A stretch of DNA of 64,000 nt from Ferruginivarius sediminum (GCF_003344765.1 NZ_QPMH01000017.1:1-64000); one strand, 5' to 3'; shown: positions 36,952 to 49,294, counted from the first letter of the stretch. Made by a program: numbers and translations. The notes: a model not told the origin generated them from the sequence alone.

Positions 36952-38700
36952 ATGGCTCAGACCGCCGCTGCCACCGGCACGCAAGAGAATTTCGAGGCCC
37001 TGCTCGAAGAGTCCCTCGGCCCCGAGGGACGTCTGGAGGGCACGGTCCTCAAGGGCACCATCATCGACTTCGAAGGCGATGAGGTGCTGGTCGACGTCGG
37101 CCTGAAAAGCGAAGGCCGCGTCCAGCTCAAGGAATTCGCCAAGGCTGGCGAGGCCGACGACCTCAAGATCGGCGACGACGTGGAAGTCTTCCTGGAGCGC
37201 TTCGAGAACAAGAACGGCGAGGCCGTGCTCTCGCGCGAGAAGGCGCGCCGGGAGGAGGCCTGGACCCAGCTTGAGAAGGCCTATAACAACAACGAGCGCG
37301 TCACCGGCCAGATCTTCGGCCGCGTCAAGGGCGGCTTCACCGTCGACCTGAACGGCGCCGTGGCGTTCCTGCCGGGCAGCCAGGTGGACATCCGCCCGGT
37401 GCGCGACGTCACGCCGCTGATGGGCACGCCGCAGCCCTTCCAGATCCTCAAGATGGACCGCTCGCGCGGGAACATCGTGGTCTCCCGCCGCGCCGTCCTG
37501 GAGGAAACCCGGGCGGAACAGCGCAGCGAGCTGGTTGCCTCCCTGAAGGAAGGCCAGGTGCTGCAGGGCGTGGTGAAGAACATCACCGACTACGGCGCCT
37601 TCGTCGACCTGGGCGGCGTGGACGGCCTGCTTCACGTTACCGACATCTCGTGGAAGCGCGTCAACCATCCCAGCGACGTGCTCTCCATCGGCCAGAACGT
37701 CGATGTCCAGGTGATCCGCTTCAACCCGGAGACGCAGCGCATCTCGCTGGGCATGAAGCAGCTCGAGGCCGATCCGTGGGAGGGTGCCTCCGCGAAGTAT
37801 CCGGTGGGTGCCAAGTTCCGCGGCCGTGTCACCAACATCACCGACTACGGCGCCTTCGTCGAGCTGGAGCCGGGGATCGAGGGCCTGGTCCACGTCTCCG
37901 AGATGAGCTGGACCAAGAAGAATATCCACCCGGGCAAGATCGTTTCGACCTCGCAGGAGGTGGAGGTGATGGTGCTCGACGTGGACGAGCAGAAGCGCCG
38001 CATCTCGCTTGGCCTCAAGCAGTGCATGCAGAATCCCTGGGAGGAGTTCCAGGAGAAGTATCCCGCCGGCACCGAGCTGGAGGGCGAGGTCAAGAACATC
38101 ACCGAGTTCGGCCTGTTCGTCGGCCTTCCCGGCGAGATCGACGGCATGGTGCACCTCTCCGACCTGTCCTGGGACCAGAGCGGCGAGGAGGCCGTCAAGG
38201 ACTTCAAGAAGGGCGATAACGTCAAGGTCAAGGTGCTCGACGTCGATACCGAGAAGGAGCGCATCTCGCTTGGCATCAAGCAGCTTGAGGAGGACCCGTT
38301 CGAGGCGGCCTCCACGGGCCTGCGCAAGGGCCAGGTGGTGACCGGCACCGTCGTCAGTACGCAGGATGCCGGTGTCGAGGTGAAGGTCGGCGAGGATGGG
38401 GCCATCGGTTTCATCCGCAAGGCCGAGCTTGCCCGCGACCGCAGCGAGCAGCGCCCGGACCGCTTCGCCCCGGGCGAGAAGGTCGACGCCAAGATCACCT
38501 CCATCGACAAGAAGAACCGGAAGATCGCGCTGTCCATCAAGCAGCGCGAGATCGAGGAGGAGAAAGAGGCGATGGCCGAGTACGGCTCCGCCGATACCGG
38601 CGCCAGCTTGGGCGAGATCCTGGGTCCGGCAATGTCCCGGGCCGTCAAGGAGCAGGTCAAGGAATCCGACGAGGACGAGAAGGATTCCGGCGACAAGTAA
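36952..38700 (+). CDS. rpsA: 30S ribosomal protein S1
   Basis: A 582-residue protein with six S1 RNA-binding repeats. Repeats 3-6 are clear from GVVKNITDYGAFVDLGGVDG, RVTNITDYGAFVELEPGIEG, EVKNITEFGLFVGLPGEIDG and a last GTVVSTQDAGVEVKVGEDG. S1 helps load mRNA onto the small subunit. Length fits alphaproteobacterial S1. The ATG at 36952 is preceded by AAGGA at 36936-36940. A very acidic C-terminal tail closes the protein. Confidence 0.95.
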   Translation: MAQTAAATGTQENFEALLEESLGPEGRLEGTVLKGTIIDFEGDEVLVDVGLKSEGRVQLKEFAKAGEADDLKIGDDVEVFLERFENKNGEAVLSREKARREEAWTQLEKAYNNNERVTGQIFGRVKGGFTVDLNGAVAFLPGSQVDIRPVRDVTPLMGTPQPFQILKMDRSRGNIVVSRRAVLEETRAEQRSELVASLKEGQVLQGVVKNITDYGAFVDLGGVDGLLHVTDISWKRVNHPSDVLSIGQNVDVQVIRFNPETQRISLGMKQLEADPWEGASAKYPVGAKFRGRVTNITDYGAFVELEPGIEGLVHVSEMSWTKKNIHPGKIVSTSQEVEVMVLDVDEQKRRISLGLKQCMQNPWEEFQEKYPAGTELEGEVKNITEFGLFVGLPGEIDGMVHLSDLSWDQSGEEAVKDFKKGDNVKVKVLDVDTEKERISLGIKQLEEDPFEAASTGLRKGQVVTGTVVSTQDAGVEVKVGEDGAIGFIRKAELARDRSEQRPDRFAPGEKVDAKITSIDKKNRKIALSIKQREIEEEKEAMAEYGSADTGASLGEILGPAMSRAVKEQVKESDEDEKDSGDK

Positions 38701-38803
38701 GGCGCTGGACCGGCGGACGACCCGCACGGGCGGGCACGTGCCATCCGCCGGCCTGACCGGATGCCATTGAGAGACTTCCCGCCCTTCGGGCAGGGACAAC
38801 AGA

Positions 38804-38841
38804 CGCCCGGCCGTGCAACTCGCGGCCGGGCGTTCTTGTCT
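38804..38841 (+). terminator. Rho-independent terminator after rpsA
   Basis: CGCCCGGCCG at 38804-38813 pairs with CGGCCGGGCG at 38823-38832 around a nine-base loop, followed by TTCTTGTCT. It separates rpsA from ihfB. Confidence 0.75.
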
Positions 38842-38901
38842 CAGCCGGCGTCATGCATCGCGTGGCCGCTGGCGAAAATGCAGGTAACAGAACGGCTTAC
38901 C

Positions 38902-38930
38902 TTGACGCCATCCGGCGACTTGGGCAACAT
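38902..38930 (+). promoter_or_regulatory. Candidate promoter for ihfB
   Basis: TTGACG at 38902-38907 and CAACAT at 38925-38930 have 17-bp spacing. They lie between the rpsA terminator and ihfB, leaving a leader of about 150 bases. The rest of 38842-39088 shows no gene. Confidence 0.4.
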
Positions 38931-39088
38931 TCGCTGCGGCGGGATCTCGGGGGAGAAGACTGGATCGCTGCCCGTCGCAAAGGTGCGCGCAGATATACAC
39001 TTACGTTCGGCGCGCGTTTTCAGGGGTTTGGGACGAGAGGGACGGGCGGCCGGACGCTCGCTTGGGTGCCGCGCCCGAAGGCAGAACA

Positions 39089-39373
39089 ATGACGAAGTCC
39101 GAGCTAATCCAGCGGATTTCCGACATGAACCCGCATCTCTATCAGCGGGACGTCGAACGCATCGTATCCACAATTTTCGACGAGATCGGAGAGGCGCTTG
39201 CCGACGGCAAACGTGTCGAGTTGCGCGGGTTCGGGGCCTTCTCGGTGAAGGACCGGGATTCGCGCGTCGGGCGCAACCCGCGCACTGGCGACACCGTTTA
39301 CGTCGATGCGAAACGCACGCCGTTCTTCAAGACGGGAAAACAGTTGCGCGAACGGCTGAACGGCGCAGACTAG
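39089..39373 (+). CDS. ihfB: Integration host factor subunit beta
   Basis: A 94-residue DNA-bending protein. [25 protein letters not shown] begins the helical dimer body (residues 2-26). The flexible arm is [26 protein letters not shown], with the conserved proline in NPRTGD that intercalates into DNA. Subunit beta is indicated by the position after rpsA and by the start MTKSELI. The partner ihfA is not in this window. Confidence 0.92.
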   Translation: MTKSELIQRISDMNPHLYQRDVERIVSTIFDEIGEALADGKRVELRGFGAFSVKDRDSRVGRNPRTGDTVYVDAKRTPFFKTGKQLRERLNGAD

Positions 39374-39446
39374 GGACATCGCGGTCGCGGCCCGGCATCG
39401 TGCCGGCGCACCGGTTATCGCTCACTGGAACTGGCGACGGTCCGGC

Positions 39447-39827
39447 GTGAAACATATTTCCTGGGTCATAACCCTACCTCTCCTGGCCATTGCGGTCGTG
39501 TTCGCCGTCAATCATCGCGGCCGCGTGGTTCTCGACCTTTGGCCCCTGCCGCTGCGCGTGGAGCCGCCGCTCTATCTCCTGGTCCTGCTTGCGATCTTCG
39601 TCGGCTTCGTCATTGGCGGGCTCGTCGTATGGGCGGCGCAGGGCCGCAATCGCCACAAGGCGCGCCAGCGCCGTTTCCGGGTCGAGGAGTTGGAGCGCGA
39701 GGTCACCTTTCTGAAGCGCAAGCTGGAAAAGGCCGAGGCCGACCGCCAGGCCGCCGAGGCCCGTGCCGCACAGTCGGGGCCGGGCTCCGCGCCGCCGGCC
39801 CTTCCGCGCGCGCGCACGGGCAGCTGA
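39447..39827 (+). CDS. lapA: LapA-domain membrane protein
   Basis: A 126-residue inner-membrane protein with two membrane segments (about residues 5-20 and 40-63), then a cytosolic coiled coil (RVEELEREVTFLKRKLEKAE) and a proline-rich tail. It matches the lipopolysaccharide assembly protein A domain. LapA proteins help regulate envelope lipid synthesis in enterobacteria, and the alphaproteobacterial role is less clear. The start is GTG. Position after ihfB is conserved in many relatives. Confidence 0.78.
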   Translation: MKHISWVITLPLLAIAVVFAVNHRGRVVLDLWPLPLRVEPPLYLLVLLAIFVGFVIGGLVVWAAQGRNRHKARQRRFRVEELEREVTFLKRKLEKAEADRQAAEARAAQSGPGSAPPALPRARTGS

Positions 39828-39903
39828 ACGTATCGTTTAGCCGGCGCAGTCATCGCGCCGGTCCCCGTCCAATCATCCAACCCGAGCCTGGGAGCCGCCT
39901 GCC

Positions 39904-40848
39904 ATGCGCATTCTCTCGCCCGAAGAGGTTGGCGCGGCCCTCGACTACCCGCGTCTGGTCGAGGCGTTGCGCGACGCTTTCCGCGAAGGTCTGGAAGCGC
40001 CCACCCGCCACCATCACACCGTACCCAGCAACGCCGGCCCCGACGGCACCCTGCTGCTGATGCCGGCCTGGCAAGTGGATACCTACATCGGCGTCAAGGT
40101 CGCCACCGTCTTTCCAGCGAACCCGGAACGGGGCCTGCCGTCGGTTCTTGCCAACTATCTGCTAAACGACGGCAAGACGGGCGAGCCCTTGGCCCTGGTG
40201 GCCGGCCAGCCGATGACCAACCGCCGCACCGCGGCTGCCTCGGCGCTGGCCGCCGACTACCTGGCGCGGAAGGACGCCAGCCGGCTGTTAATGGTCGGCA
40301 CTGGGGCGATGGTGCCGGAACTGGTGGATGCCCACGCCAGCGTCCGCCCGATCGAAGAGGTGCGCATCTGGGGCCGCACACCCGAGAAGGCGCAGGCGAT
40401 GGCCGCGCAGCTTCAGGATCGCGGCTTCCGTGCCGCGCCGGTGGAAAGCCTGGAAGAGGGTGTCGCCTGGGCGCAGGTGATTTCCTGCGCCACCATGTCG
40501 GCGGAGCCCCTGGTGCTGGGCGAGTGGCTTCAGCCGGGCCAGCATGTCGATCTCGTCGGCGCGTTCAAGCCGACGATGCGCGAGACCGACGACGCCTGCG
40601 TTCGAACGGCCGAGTTGTTCTGCGACACCTTCGACGGTGCCTTGAGCGAGGGCGGCGATATCGTGCAGCCGCTCAACGCTGGTGTCATCACGCGTGAGGA
40701 CATCAAGGCCGATTTCTCCATGCTCACGCGCGGCCAGCATCCGGGCCGCGAGCGCGCGGAACAGATCACCCTGTTCAAGTCGACCGGCGCGGCGGTCGAG
40801 GACCTGGCGGCCGCCATCCTGGCCTACGAGACCGCCGTGGAAGGATAG
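39904..40848 (+). CDS. Ornithine cyclodeaminase/mu-crystallin family protein
   Basis: A 314-residue NAD(P)-binding protein. The substrate-side lysine region is YIGVKVATVFP, and the Rossmann motif is LMVGTGAMVPELVDAH near residue 140. QHVDLVGAFKPTMRETDD is typical of the family. Members convert ornithine to proline and ammonia, or reduce cyclic imines such as delta1-pyrroline-2-carboxylate. Which reaction applies is not decidable. It is three bases from the amine-oxidase gene that follows, so the two probably act in one amine or amino acid pathway. Confidence 0.82.
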   Translation: MRILSPEEVGAALDYPRLVEALRDAFREGLEAPTRHHHTVPSNAGPDGTLLLMPAWQVDTYIGVKVATVFPANPERGLPSVLANYLLNDGKTGEPLALVAGQPMTNRRTAAASALAADYLARKDASRLLMVGTGAMVPELVDAHASVRPIEEVRIWGRTPEKAQAMAAQLQDRGFRAAPVESLEEGVAWAQVISCATMSAEPLVLGEWLQPGQHVDLVGAFKPTMRETDDACVRTAELFCDTFDGALSEGGDIVQPLNAGVITREDIKADFSMLTRGQHPGRERAEQITLFKSTGAAVEDLAAAILAYETAVEG

Positions 40849-40851
40849 GGG

Positions 40852-41955
40852 ATGCAGGTTGCGGTTGCCGGCGCCGGTGTCATCGGCCTGTCGCTTGCCC
40901 GTTCCCTGCTGCAGGCGGGCCATGAGGTAACGGTCTATGACCGCGCCGAGGTGCCGAACCCGCACGCGTCCTCCGTCGACCGCAGCCGCCTGATCCGCTA
41001 CGCCTACGGGCGCCAGGCGGGCTATGCGGGCATGGTGGACGATGCCTACGCCGCCTGGGACCGGCTGTGGGCGGAGTTGGGTGAAAGCCACTACGTCCGC
41101 ACGGGCACGCTGGTCCTGGCGCAGCCCGGCGCGACCTGGGCGCGCGACTCGGCGAATGCCCTGGCCGCGATGGGCCGTCCTGTGGAATGGCTTGATCCGG
41201 CCGAGGCCGAGGCGCGCTATCCCCTTCTCGATCTGACCGGCGTCGAGCGGGCATTTTACGTTCCCAGCGGCGGCGTCCTCCACGCCGAACGCGTCGTCGC
41301 GGCATTGGCGCGGCGTGTGCGCGCCCTGGGCGGCACCGTCCGGGAGCAATGTCCGGTCGAGAGCGTCGATACCGTGTCGGGCCGTATGGTGCTGGCCGAC
41401 GGAACACGGGGGCAGGCGGACATGCTGCTGCTGGCCCCGGGCCCATGGGCCGCGCGGCTGTTGCCGGACCTGGAACAGCGGCTGACACCGTCCCGGCAGG
41501 TGGTTACCTACGGCGACATCCCGCCGGGAACGCGCGCGCAGTGGGATGCGATGCCGATGGTCCTCGATATCGGCAAGGACAGCGGCTTCTACGCCGTGCC
41601 GCCGGTCCTGGGCGAGCCGTTGAAGGTCGGCGATCACTCGTTCTCGCTGCAGGGCGACCCGGATTGGGACCGCGAGCCGGGCGCGGACGAATTGCGCGGT
41701 ATATTCGAAAGCGCCGGCGTCCGTCTGAAGGGCTTCGACGCCTATCGGCTGCGCGACGGGCGCACCTGTTTTTACACGGTGGCGGCGGAAGAGCGATTCG
41801 TTGTGGAACAGCGTGGGCGGGCGGCGGTGTTCGCCGGCTTCTCCGGCCACGGCTTCAAGTTCGGCCCGCTTATCGGCGAGCGATTTGCCGAGGTCGCCGC
41901 CGGGCGCCGCTCCTTCGAGAGTTTCGCGCGCTGGGCGGAGGGCGAAGGCGGATAA
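40852..41955 (+). CDS. Monomeric sarcosine oxidase-like FAD enzyme
   Basis: A 367-residue flavoprotein of the glycine oxidase/sarcosine oxidase class. The FAD-binding turn is VAGAGVIGLSLARSLLQAGH at the N-terminus. GRTCFYTVAAEERFVV contains the cysteine that carries covalent flavin in monomeric sarcosine oxidase. FAGFSGHGFKFGPLIGE near the C-terminus is also typical. Such enzymes oxidise N-methyl amino acids or related secondary amines and release hydrogen peroxide. It is translated immediately after the ornithine cyclodeaminase homologue. Pipecolate or proline oxidation is possible as well as sarcosine. Confidence 0.8.
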   Translation: MQVAVAGAGVIGLSLARSLLQAGHEVTVYDRAEVPNPHASSVDRSRLIRYAYGRQAGYAGMVDDAYAAWDRLWAELGESHYVRTGTLVLAQPGATWARDSANALAAMGRPVEWLDPAEAEARYPLLDLTGVERAFYVPSGGVLHAERVVAALARRVRALGGTVREQCPVESVDTVSGRMVLADGTRGQADMLLLAPGPWAARLLPDLEQRLTPSRQVVTYGDIPPGTRAQWDAMPMVLDIGKDSGFYAVPPVLGEPLKVGDHSFSLQGDPDWDREPGADELRGIFESAGVRLKGFDAYRLRDGRTCFYTVAAEERFVVEQRGRAAVFAGFSGHGFKFGPLIGERFAEVAAGRRSFESFARWAEGEGG

Positions 41956-41980
41956 CCCGCGAAAGCCGCGATCCGTGCCG

Positions 41981-42439
41981 CTACAGCAGGTCCCGCAGCA
42001 AGCCAATCAGCGGCTCGTCCGCCGGCGGCATCGGATAGTCGGCAAGCCGTGCGGGCCGCACCCAGGCCAGTTCCTGCCCCTCTTTCGGGCTGGGCGTACC
42101 CTGCCAGACGCGGCAGGCAAACAGCGGCATCAGCAGGTGGAAATCCTCATAACCGTGCGAGGCAAAGGCAATCGGCGCCAGGCAGCTTGCCCGCGTGTCG
42201 ATGCCAAGCTCCTCGTGCAGTTCGCGGATCAGCGCGGCTTCCGGCGTTTCCCCCTGATGCACCTTGCCGCCGGGGAACTCCCACAAACCGGCCATCTGCT
42301 TCCCGGGGGGGCGTTTGGCGATGAGCACGCGACCGTCCGGATCGACCAGGGCTACGGCGGCTACCAGCACGATCGGCTTGGCGGCTGCCGTCTCGAGTTC
42401 GCCGGCGGCCCAGCAGCCGGTCTGATCGTATCCGGTCAT
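41981..42439 (-). CDS. mutT: Nudix hydrolase, MutT-like 8-oxo-dGTP diphosphatase
   Basis: A 152-residue protein. The Nudix box is GGKVHQGETPEAALIRELHE followed by ELGI, complete with the catalytic glutamates. RPPGKQMAGLWEFPGG is the MutT pattern. It would remove oxidised dGTP from the nucleotide pool. It follows argJ by five bases on the same strand, an arrangement seen in many alphaproteobacteria. The ATG at 42439 gives the MutT-sized product and lacks a strong ribosome site, so coupling to argJ is likely. Confidence 0.85.
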   Translation of the reverse strand: MTGYDQTGCWAAGELETAAAKPIVLVAAVALVDPDGRVLIAKRPPGKQMAGLWEFPGGKVHQGETPEAALIRELHEELGIDTRASCLAPIAFASHGYEDFHLLMPLFACRVWQGTPSPKEGQELAWVRPARLADYPMPPADEPLIGLLRDLL

Positions 42440-42444
42440 CGCCG

Positions 42445-43683
42445 TCAGCTTCGATAGTCGGCGTTGATGTCGATATAGGCGTGCGTCAGATCGCAGGTCC
42501 ACACCGTGGCCCGCCCACCGGCGATGCCAACGTCCACCGCGATTTCTATGTCCCGGCCCTGCATATGGCGCGCGACCGGCGCCTCGTCGTAGCCGGGCAC
42601 CACCTGACCATCGCGCGCGACCTCGACCCCGCCGATGCGGATGGCCAGGCGGTCGCGGTCCGCCCGCTCGCCCGCCTTGCCGACGGCCATTACGATGCGG
42701 CCCCAATTTGCGTCCTCCCCGGCAATCGCCGTCTTCACCAGCGGAGAGTTGCCGATGGCAAGCCCGATTCGCCGGGCCGCGGCATCGTCGGCGGCGCCAG
42801 CGACACGGATCGTCACGAATTTCCGCGCGCCTTCCCCGTCGCGAACCACCTGCTGCGCCAGATCCCGCAGTAGTTCTTCCAGAGCGGCGCGGAAGCCGTC
42901 GAGGCGATGGTCCAGCGGATCCTCCACGGCCGCGTTTCCGGCCTTGCCGGTGGCGGCCAGGAGCAGCGTGTCCGATGTGGAGGTGTCGCCGTCGACGGTG
43001 ATGCAGTTGAAGGTCCTGTCCGCCGCTTCCCGCAGCAGGGCTTGCAGCGTCGCCGGCGGCAGGTTCGCGTCGGTGAAAGCGAAGGCCAGCATCGTCGCCA
43101 TGTCGGGGGCGATCATGCCCGATCCCTTGGCGATACCCGCGAGCTTCACCGGATTGCCGTCGATCTCGGCGTAATAGGCGGCACCCTTCGCAAAGGTATC
43201 GGTCGTCATGATCGCCTGCGCCGCCGCTTCCCAGCCGTCGGCGGAAAGCTCCGCGATCATGCCGCCGAGCTGGTCGGTGATCCGCTCGTCCGGCAGGACT
43301 TCGCCGATGACGCCGGTGGAGGCCACAAAGACCTGCGACTCGGCGCAGCCAAGCGCCATCGCGGCGGCCTCGACCTCCCGTGTCACCGAGGCTTCGCCGG
43401 CCCGCCCCGTGAAGGCGTTGGCGTTGCCGGCGTTCACCAGGATCGCGCGGCCGTGGCCCAGCCCGTCCTTGAGCGCCCGCCGGCACCAGTCGACCGGGGC
43501 CGAGGCGGTCAGGGAGCGCGTGAAAACCCCCGCCACGCTGCTGCCTTCGGCCAGCTCGATCAGGGCCACGTCCGATCGGCCCGTATAACGCACGCCGCAG
43601 GCCCGGGTGGCGAGACGCACACCCGGAACCTGCGGCATATCGGGAAACCGCTCCGGCGCGAGCGGCGAGCGGGCAAGCGCCAT
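42445..43683 (-). CDS. argJ: Bifunctional ornithine acetyltransferase/N-acetylglutamate synthase
   Basis: A 412-residue arginine-biosynthesis enzyme that self-cleaves into two chains. The cleavage site is in GSGMIAPDMATMLAF, between Ala and Thr, with the threonine as nucleophile. VASTGVIGEVLP forms the oxyanion region and GEDANWGRIVMAVGKAGE is typical of the beta chain. It recycles acetyl groups from N-acetylornithine to glutamate. It lies 12 bases after the parvulin gene and is followed closely by mutT. Confidence 0.93.
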   Translation of the reverse strand: MALARSPLAPERFPDMPQVPGVRLATRACGVRYTGRSDVALIELAEGSSVAGVFTRSLTASAPVDWCRRALKDGLGHGRAILVNAGNANAFTGRAGEASVTREVEAAAMALGCAESQVFVASTGVIGEVLPDERITDQLGGMIAELSADGWEAAAQAIMTTDTFAKGAAYYAEIDGNPVKLAGIAKGSGMIAPDMATMLAFAFTDANLPPATLQALLREAADRTFNCITVDGDTSTSDTLLLAATGKAGNAAVEDPLDHRLDGFRAALEELLRDLAQQVVRDGEGARKFVTIRVAGAADDAAARRIGLAIGNSPLVKTAIAGEDANWGRIVMAVGKAGERADRDRLAIRIGGVEVARDGQVVPGYDEAPVARHMQGRDIEIAVDVGIAGGRATVWTCDLTHAYIDINADYRS

Positions 43684-43695
43684 CGACGTCGGCCC

Positions 43696-44622
43696 CTAGT
43701 TCTCGCCGCCGCTCTCGTCGCCGGCGCCCTCGTTATTGCCCTGGGCGCGGCTGCGGGTGCGGTCGATGACCTCCTGAATGCGCTCAGGGTAGGTCTTGAT
43801 GTCCGCGTCCTTGCGCAGATCGGCCAGCGCCGTCTCCAGGGCCTCCCGCTGAAGCTGCCGGTAGAGGCCCGGCTTCATCTCCTCGAAGCTCTTCGGCTCC
43901 TTGTCGCGGCGCTCGGTGACCTTGATGATGTGCCAACCGAAGTCGGTCTTCACCGGCTCCTTCGTGAACTCGCCGGGCTCAAGCTCGAAGGCGGCCTTCT
44001 CGAACTCGGGCACCATCTGCCCCTTGGCGAAGAAACCAAGATCGCCGCCGTTCTCCCCCGACGGGCCGGTGGAATGCTCCTTCGCGGTCTCGACGAAATC
44101 GGCGCCGCCTTCCAGCTTGCCGATCAACTCCTGTGCCTTTTCCTTCGTCTCGACCAGGATATGGCGGGCGTGCACCTCCTTCTTGGTGCCCTCCTTCTCA
44201 AGGTAGTCGTCGTACTGCGCCTGCAGCCTTTCGTCGGTGATGTAATCGGTCACCTGGTTCTCCAGGTAGACGTCGCGCATCACTTCCTTCTTCAGCTCCT
44301 GCAGGCGCTTCTGCACCTCCCCGTCGTCGCCGAGGCCGGCTTCCTTCGCCGCCTGGGCCGCGAGTTCGAGGTCGACCAGACGGTCGATCAACTGGGGAAG
44401 GACGGCGGGAAGCTGCTTCTGGTATTGCTGGGGCAGGTCGCGGGCCTGCTCCATCAGGTCGGCGAAGTGGATCTTCTCGCCGTCGACGGTGGCGACCACG
44501 GGGTTGTGGTCGTTCCCGGCGCCGGCCTCTTCGTCCTGCGACGACTGCGCCGCCGCCGCGACGGGCATGGCAAGCATCGCGGCGCAAGCAACGCTCGCGA
44601 TGCGGGTGCGGAATGGCAGCAT
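43696..44622 (-). CDS. Periplasmic parvulin-type peptidyl-prolyl isomerase
   Basis: A 308-residue exported folding factor. The signal peptide covers about residues 1-25 (ending VAAAA-Q). A SurA-like N-terminal helical region precedes one parvulin domain, with VHARHILVETKEKAQELI and GGDLGFFAKGQMVPEFEKA through DFGWHIIKV. The tail is charged and rich in Asn, Glu and Gly. It should help fold outer-membrane or periplasmic proteins. The ATG at 44622 gives a proper signal peptide. It is divergent from secA, a common alphaproteobacterial order. Confidence 0.87.
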   Translation of the reverse strand: MLPFRTRIASVACAAMLAMPVAAAAQSSQDEEAGAGNDHNPVVATVDGEKIHFADLMEQARDLPQQYQKQLPAVLPQLIDRLVDLELAAQAAKEAGLGDDGEVQKRLQELKKEVMRDVYLENQVTDYITDERLQAQYDDYLEKEGTKKEVHARHILVETKEKAQELIGKLEGGADFVETAKEHSTGPSGENGGDLGFFAKGQMVPEFEKAAFELEPGEFTKEPVKTDFGWHIIKVTERRDKEPKSFEEMKPGLYRQLQREALETALADLRKDADIKTYPERIQEVIDRTRSRAQGNNEGAGDESGGEN

Positions 44623-44800
44623 GGCGGATGGCCCCCTTGCGTTTGGGATTTTCGTGTGTCGGACAGCCTCGTGCCCGGCTTCAAGTCGGCGCGCATTCAT
44701 GCACATAGGCGAGGCTCCACTCAACCCTCTCGCGATGATAGCAGAGCCATTCTTATCGCTGACGGTGCAGGTGCGAATCGGCCGCCGCTTAGGCCTCGCA

Positions 44801-44829
44801 TTGACAGGCTTTCCCCGGCAGCCTATGTG
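44801..44829 (+). promoter_or_regulatory. Sigma-70-type promoter for secA
   Basis: TTGACA at 44801-44806 and TATGTG at 44824-44829 are spaced by exactly 17 bp. Transcription would start near 44836, about 44 bases before the secA start codon. Confidence 0.65.
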
Positions 44830-44879
44830 TCCAGCGACGCGGGCCGCCCTCCCGCAACAGTTCCTCTAGAGGTTATTTG

Positions 44880-47675
<2,796 letters not shown>

Positions 47676-47716
47676 CAGCCTTCGACGTGTACCGGAGCCG
47701 GCGGAGGCGGGTTGCC

Positions 47717-48229
47717 TCAGCCGCCGAACGCCTGCCACACGGCCAGCGCGACCGTCACCAAGTTGGTGATCAGCGTGCCTGCCATGCCCGGCGGGCGGAT
47801 GAACGGACCCTTCAGATAGCCCAGCCAGAAGGCAAGCCGCGCCACGACAAAGGTGAGCGCGAGCGCCGGCACGACCGAGAGCCATTCAGGCCCGGCCGTC
47901 CACGCCAGGGCGCTTGCGGCCAGGGCGAAGACAAGCCCCTGTTCGACGCTGTTCGTCAGTGAGCGCTGGGAAACCGCGATGTAGCGGCTCTCCTGGTCCG
48001 TGAGCGGATCGAAGCGTCGCCCGCCGAACCGCCCGGCGGAGACTGCCAGTGTGAGGCCGAAGACCGTCAGCGCCGGTGCCAGCAGGGCGGCGGCCACCGC
48101 CGTTTCCCGCGATGGTGTGGGCAGCAGGCCCGGTAGCGCCAGGATCAGCACGATCGCGACGCTCATCCCCAGTATTCCGCCACCCAGCGACTTGCGCCGA
48201 TCCGGGGTCAGCCAATCCATCGACGCCAT
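47717..48229 (-). CDS. MAPEG family membrane protein
   Basis: A 170-residue protein with four hydrophobic segments. FDPLTDQESRYIAVSQRSLTNSVEQG followed by a hydrophobic stretch, and the RLAFWLGYLKG region, match MAPEG-type membrane-associated proteins. Bacterial members are small glutathione-transferase-like or uncharacterised membrane proteins; no substrate can be given. GGAGG lies eight bases before the ATG at 48229. It converges on secA with a 41-base gap. Confidence 0.7.
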   Translation of the reverse strand: MASMDWLTPDRRKSLGGGILGMSVAIVLILALPGLLPTPSRETAVAAALLAPALTVFGLTLAVSAGRFGGRRFDPLTDQESRYIAVSQRSLTNSVEQGLVFALAASALAWTAGPEWLSVVPALALTFVVARLAFWLGYLKGPFIRPPGMAGTLITNLVTVALAVWQAFGG

Positions 48230-48340
48230 TCACGTTGCCTCCGTCATTCCTTGATTGTCGGGTGTCGATGCCTCGTGTCGCACCAACGGCCAAGCGGCCC
48301 CGCTACGGCGAATCTGATTCGATTCTGATGCTGAAACGCG

Positions 48341-49294
48341 CTAGTGGAGCCCCTGCTTGCCCATTTCAAGGAATTTGTCGCGCCGCAGCCGTTTCAGGGT
48401 GGGACCGTCGTGCTCACGCAGCGACATCATTTCACGCTCCAGTACCCGGCCGACGGCGTCGATGGTGGCCGTGCCGTCGCGCTGCGCGCCGCCCAGCGGC
48501 TCCGTAACGACATGGTCGATCACGCCCAGCCGGTGCAGGTCCTGCGCGGTGAGGCGCAACGCCTCCGCCGCCTCTTTCGCCTGGTCGCCGCTGCGCCACA
48601 GGATGGAGGCGCAACCCTCCGGCGAGATTACCGAATAGATGGAGTGCTCCAGCATCACGACGGTGTTGGCGCTGGCCAGTGCGATGGCGCCGCCGGACCC
48701 GCCCTCGCCGATCACCGCACTGATCAGTGGCACTTTGATATCGAGGCATGTTTCGATGGCCCGCGCGATCGCCTCGGCTTGACCGCGTTCCTCGGCGCCG
48801 ATGCCGGGGTAGGCGCCTGGCGTATCGACAAGCGTGATCACAGGCAGGCCGAATCGCTCGGCCATCCGCATCAGCCGCTGCGCCTTGCGGTAACCCTCCG
48901 GCCGGGCCATGCCGAAGTTGTGCCGCACGCGCGTTGCCGTGTCGTGGCCCTTCTCGTGCCCGATCCACATACAGGTATGGCCACGGAAGCGCCCAAGCCC
49001 CCCGATGATCGCCCGGTCCTCGCCGAACAGCCGGTCGCCGCATAGCGGGGTGAAGTCCTCGACGAGACGGTCGACGTAGTCGCTGAAGTGCGGACGCTCG
49101 GGATGGCGCGCCACCTGTGTCTTCTGCCAGGGCGTCAGCTTGGCGTAGGTCTGCCGCAACAGGCGTTCGGCCTTTGCCTGCAATTTGGACACTTCCTCGG
49201 CAATGTTCATATCGCCGGTGTCGGAGAGGTGCCGTAGCTCCTCGATCTTGCCTTCCAACTCGGCAATCGGCTTTTCGAAGTCGAGGAAATGCAT
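48341..49294 (-). CDS. accA: Acetyl-CoA carboxylase carboxyltransferase subunit alpha
   Basis: A 317-residue enzyme of fatty-acid synthesis. It starts [19 protein letters not shown], followed by [36 protein letters not shown] and [17 protein letters not shown], the acyl-CoA and carboxybiotin site. It pairs with AccD, encoded elsewhere, to make malonyl-CoA. Length matches the family. The gene is divergent from the TPP-riboswitch-controlled gene. Confidence 0.95.
   Translation of the reverse strand: MHFLDFEKPIAELEGKIEELRHLSDTGDMNIAEEVSKLQAKAERLLRQTYAKLTPWQKTQVARHPERPHFSDYVDRLVEDFTPLCGDRLFGEDRAIIGGLGRFRGHTCMWIGHEKGHDTATRVRHNFGMARPEGYRKAQRLMRMAERFGLPVITLVDTPGAYPGIGAEERGQAEAIARAIETCLDIKVPLISAVIGEGGSGGAIALASANTVVMLEHSIYSVISPEGCASILWRSGDQAKEAAEALRLTAQDLHRLGVIDHVVTEPLGGAQRDGTATIDAVGRVLEREMMSLREHDGPTLKRLRRDKFLEMGKQGLH

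Noticed and set aside
36409..38799. Long minus-strand open frame opposite cmk and rpsA
   Set aside because: The leucine/histidine/valine/aspartate-rich repeats mirror the S1 repeats of rpsA on the other strand; no domain or ribosome site supports it.
48341..49294. Plus-strand open frames opposite accA
   Set aside because: They are shadows of accA, whose motifs and length are fully conserved on the minus strand.
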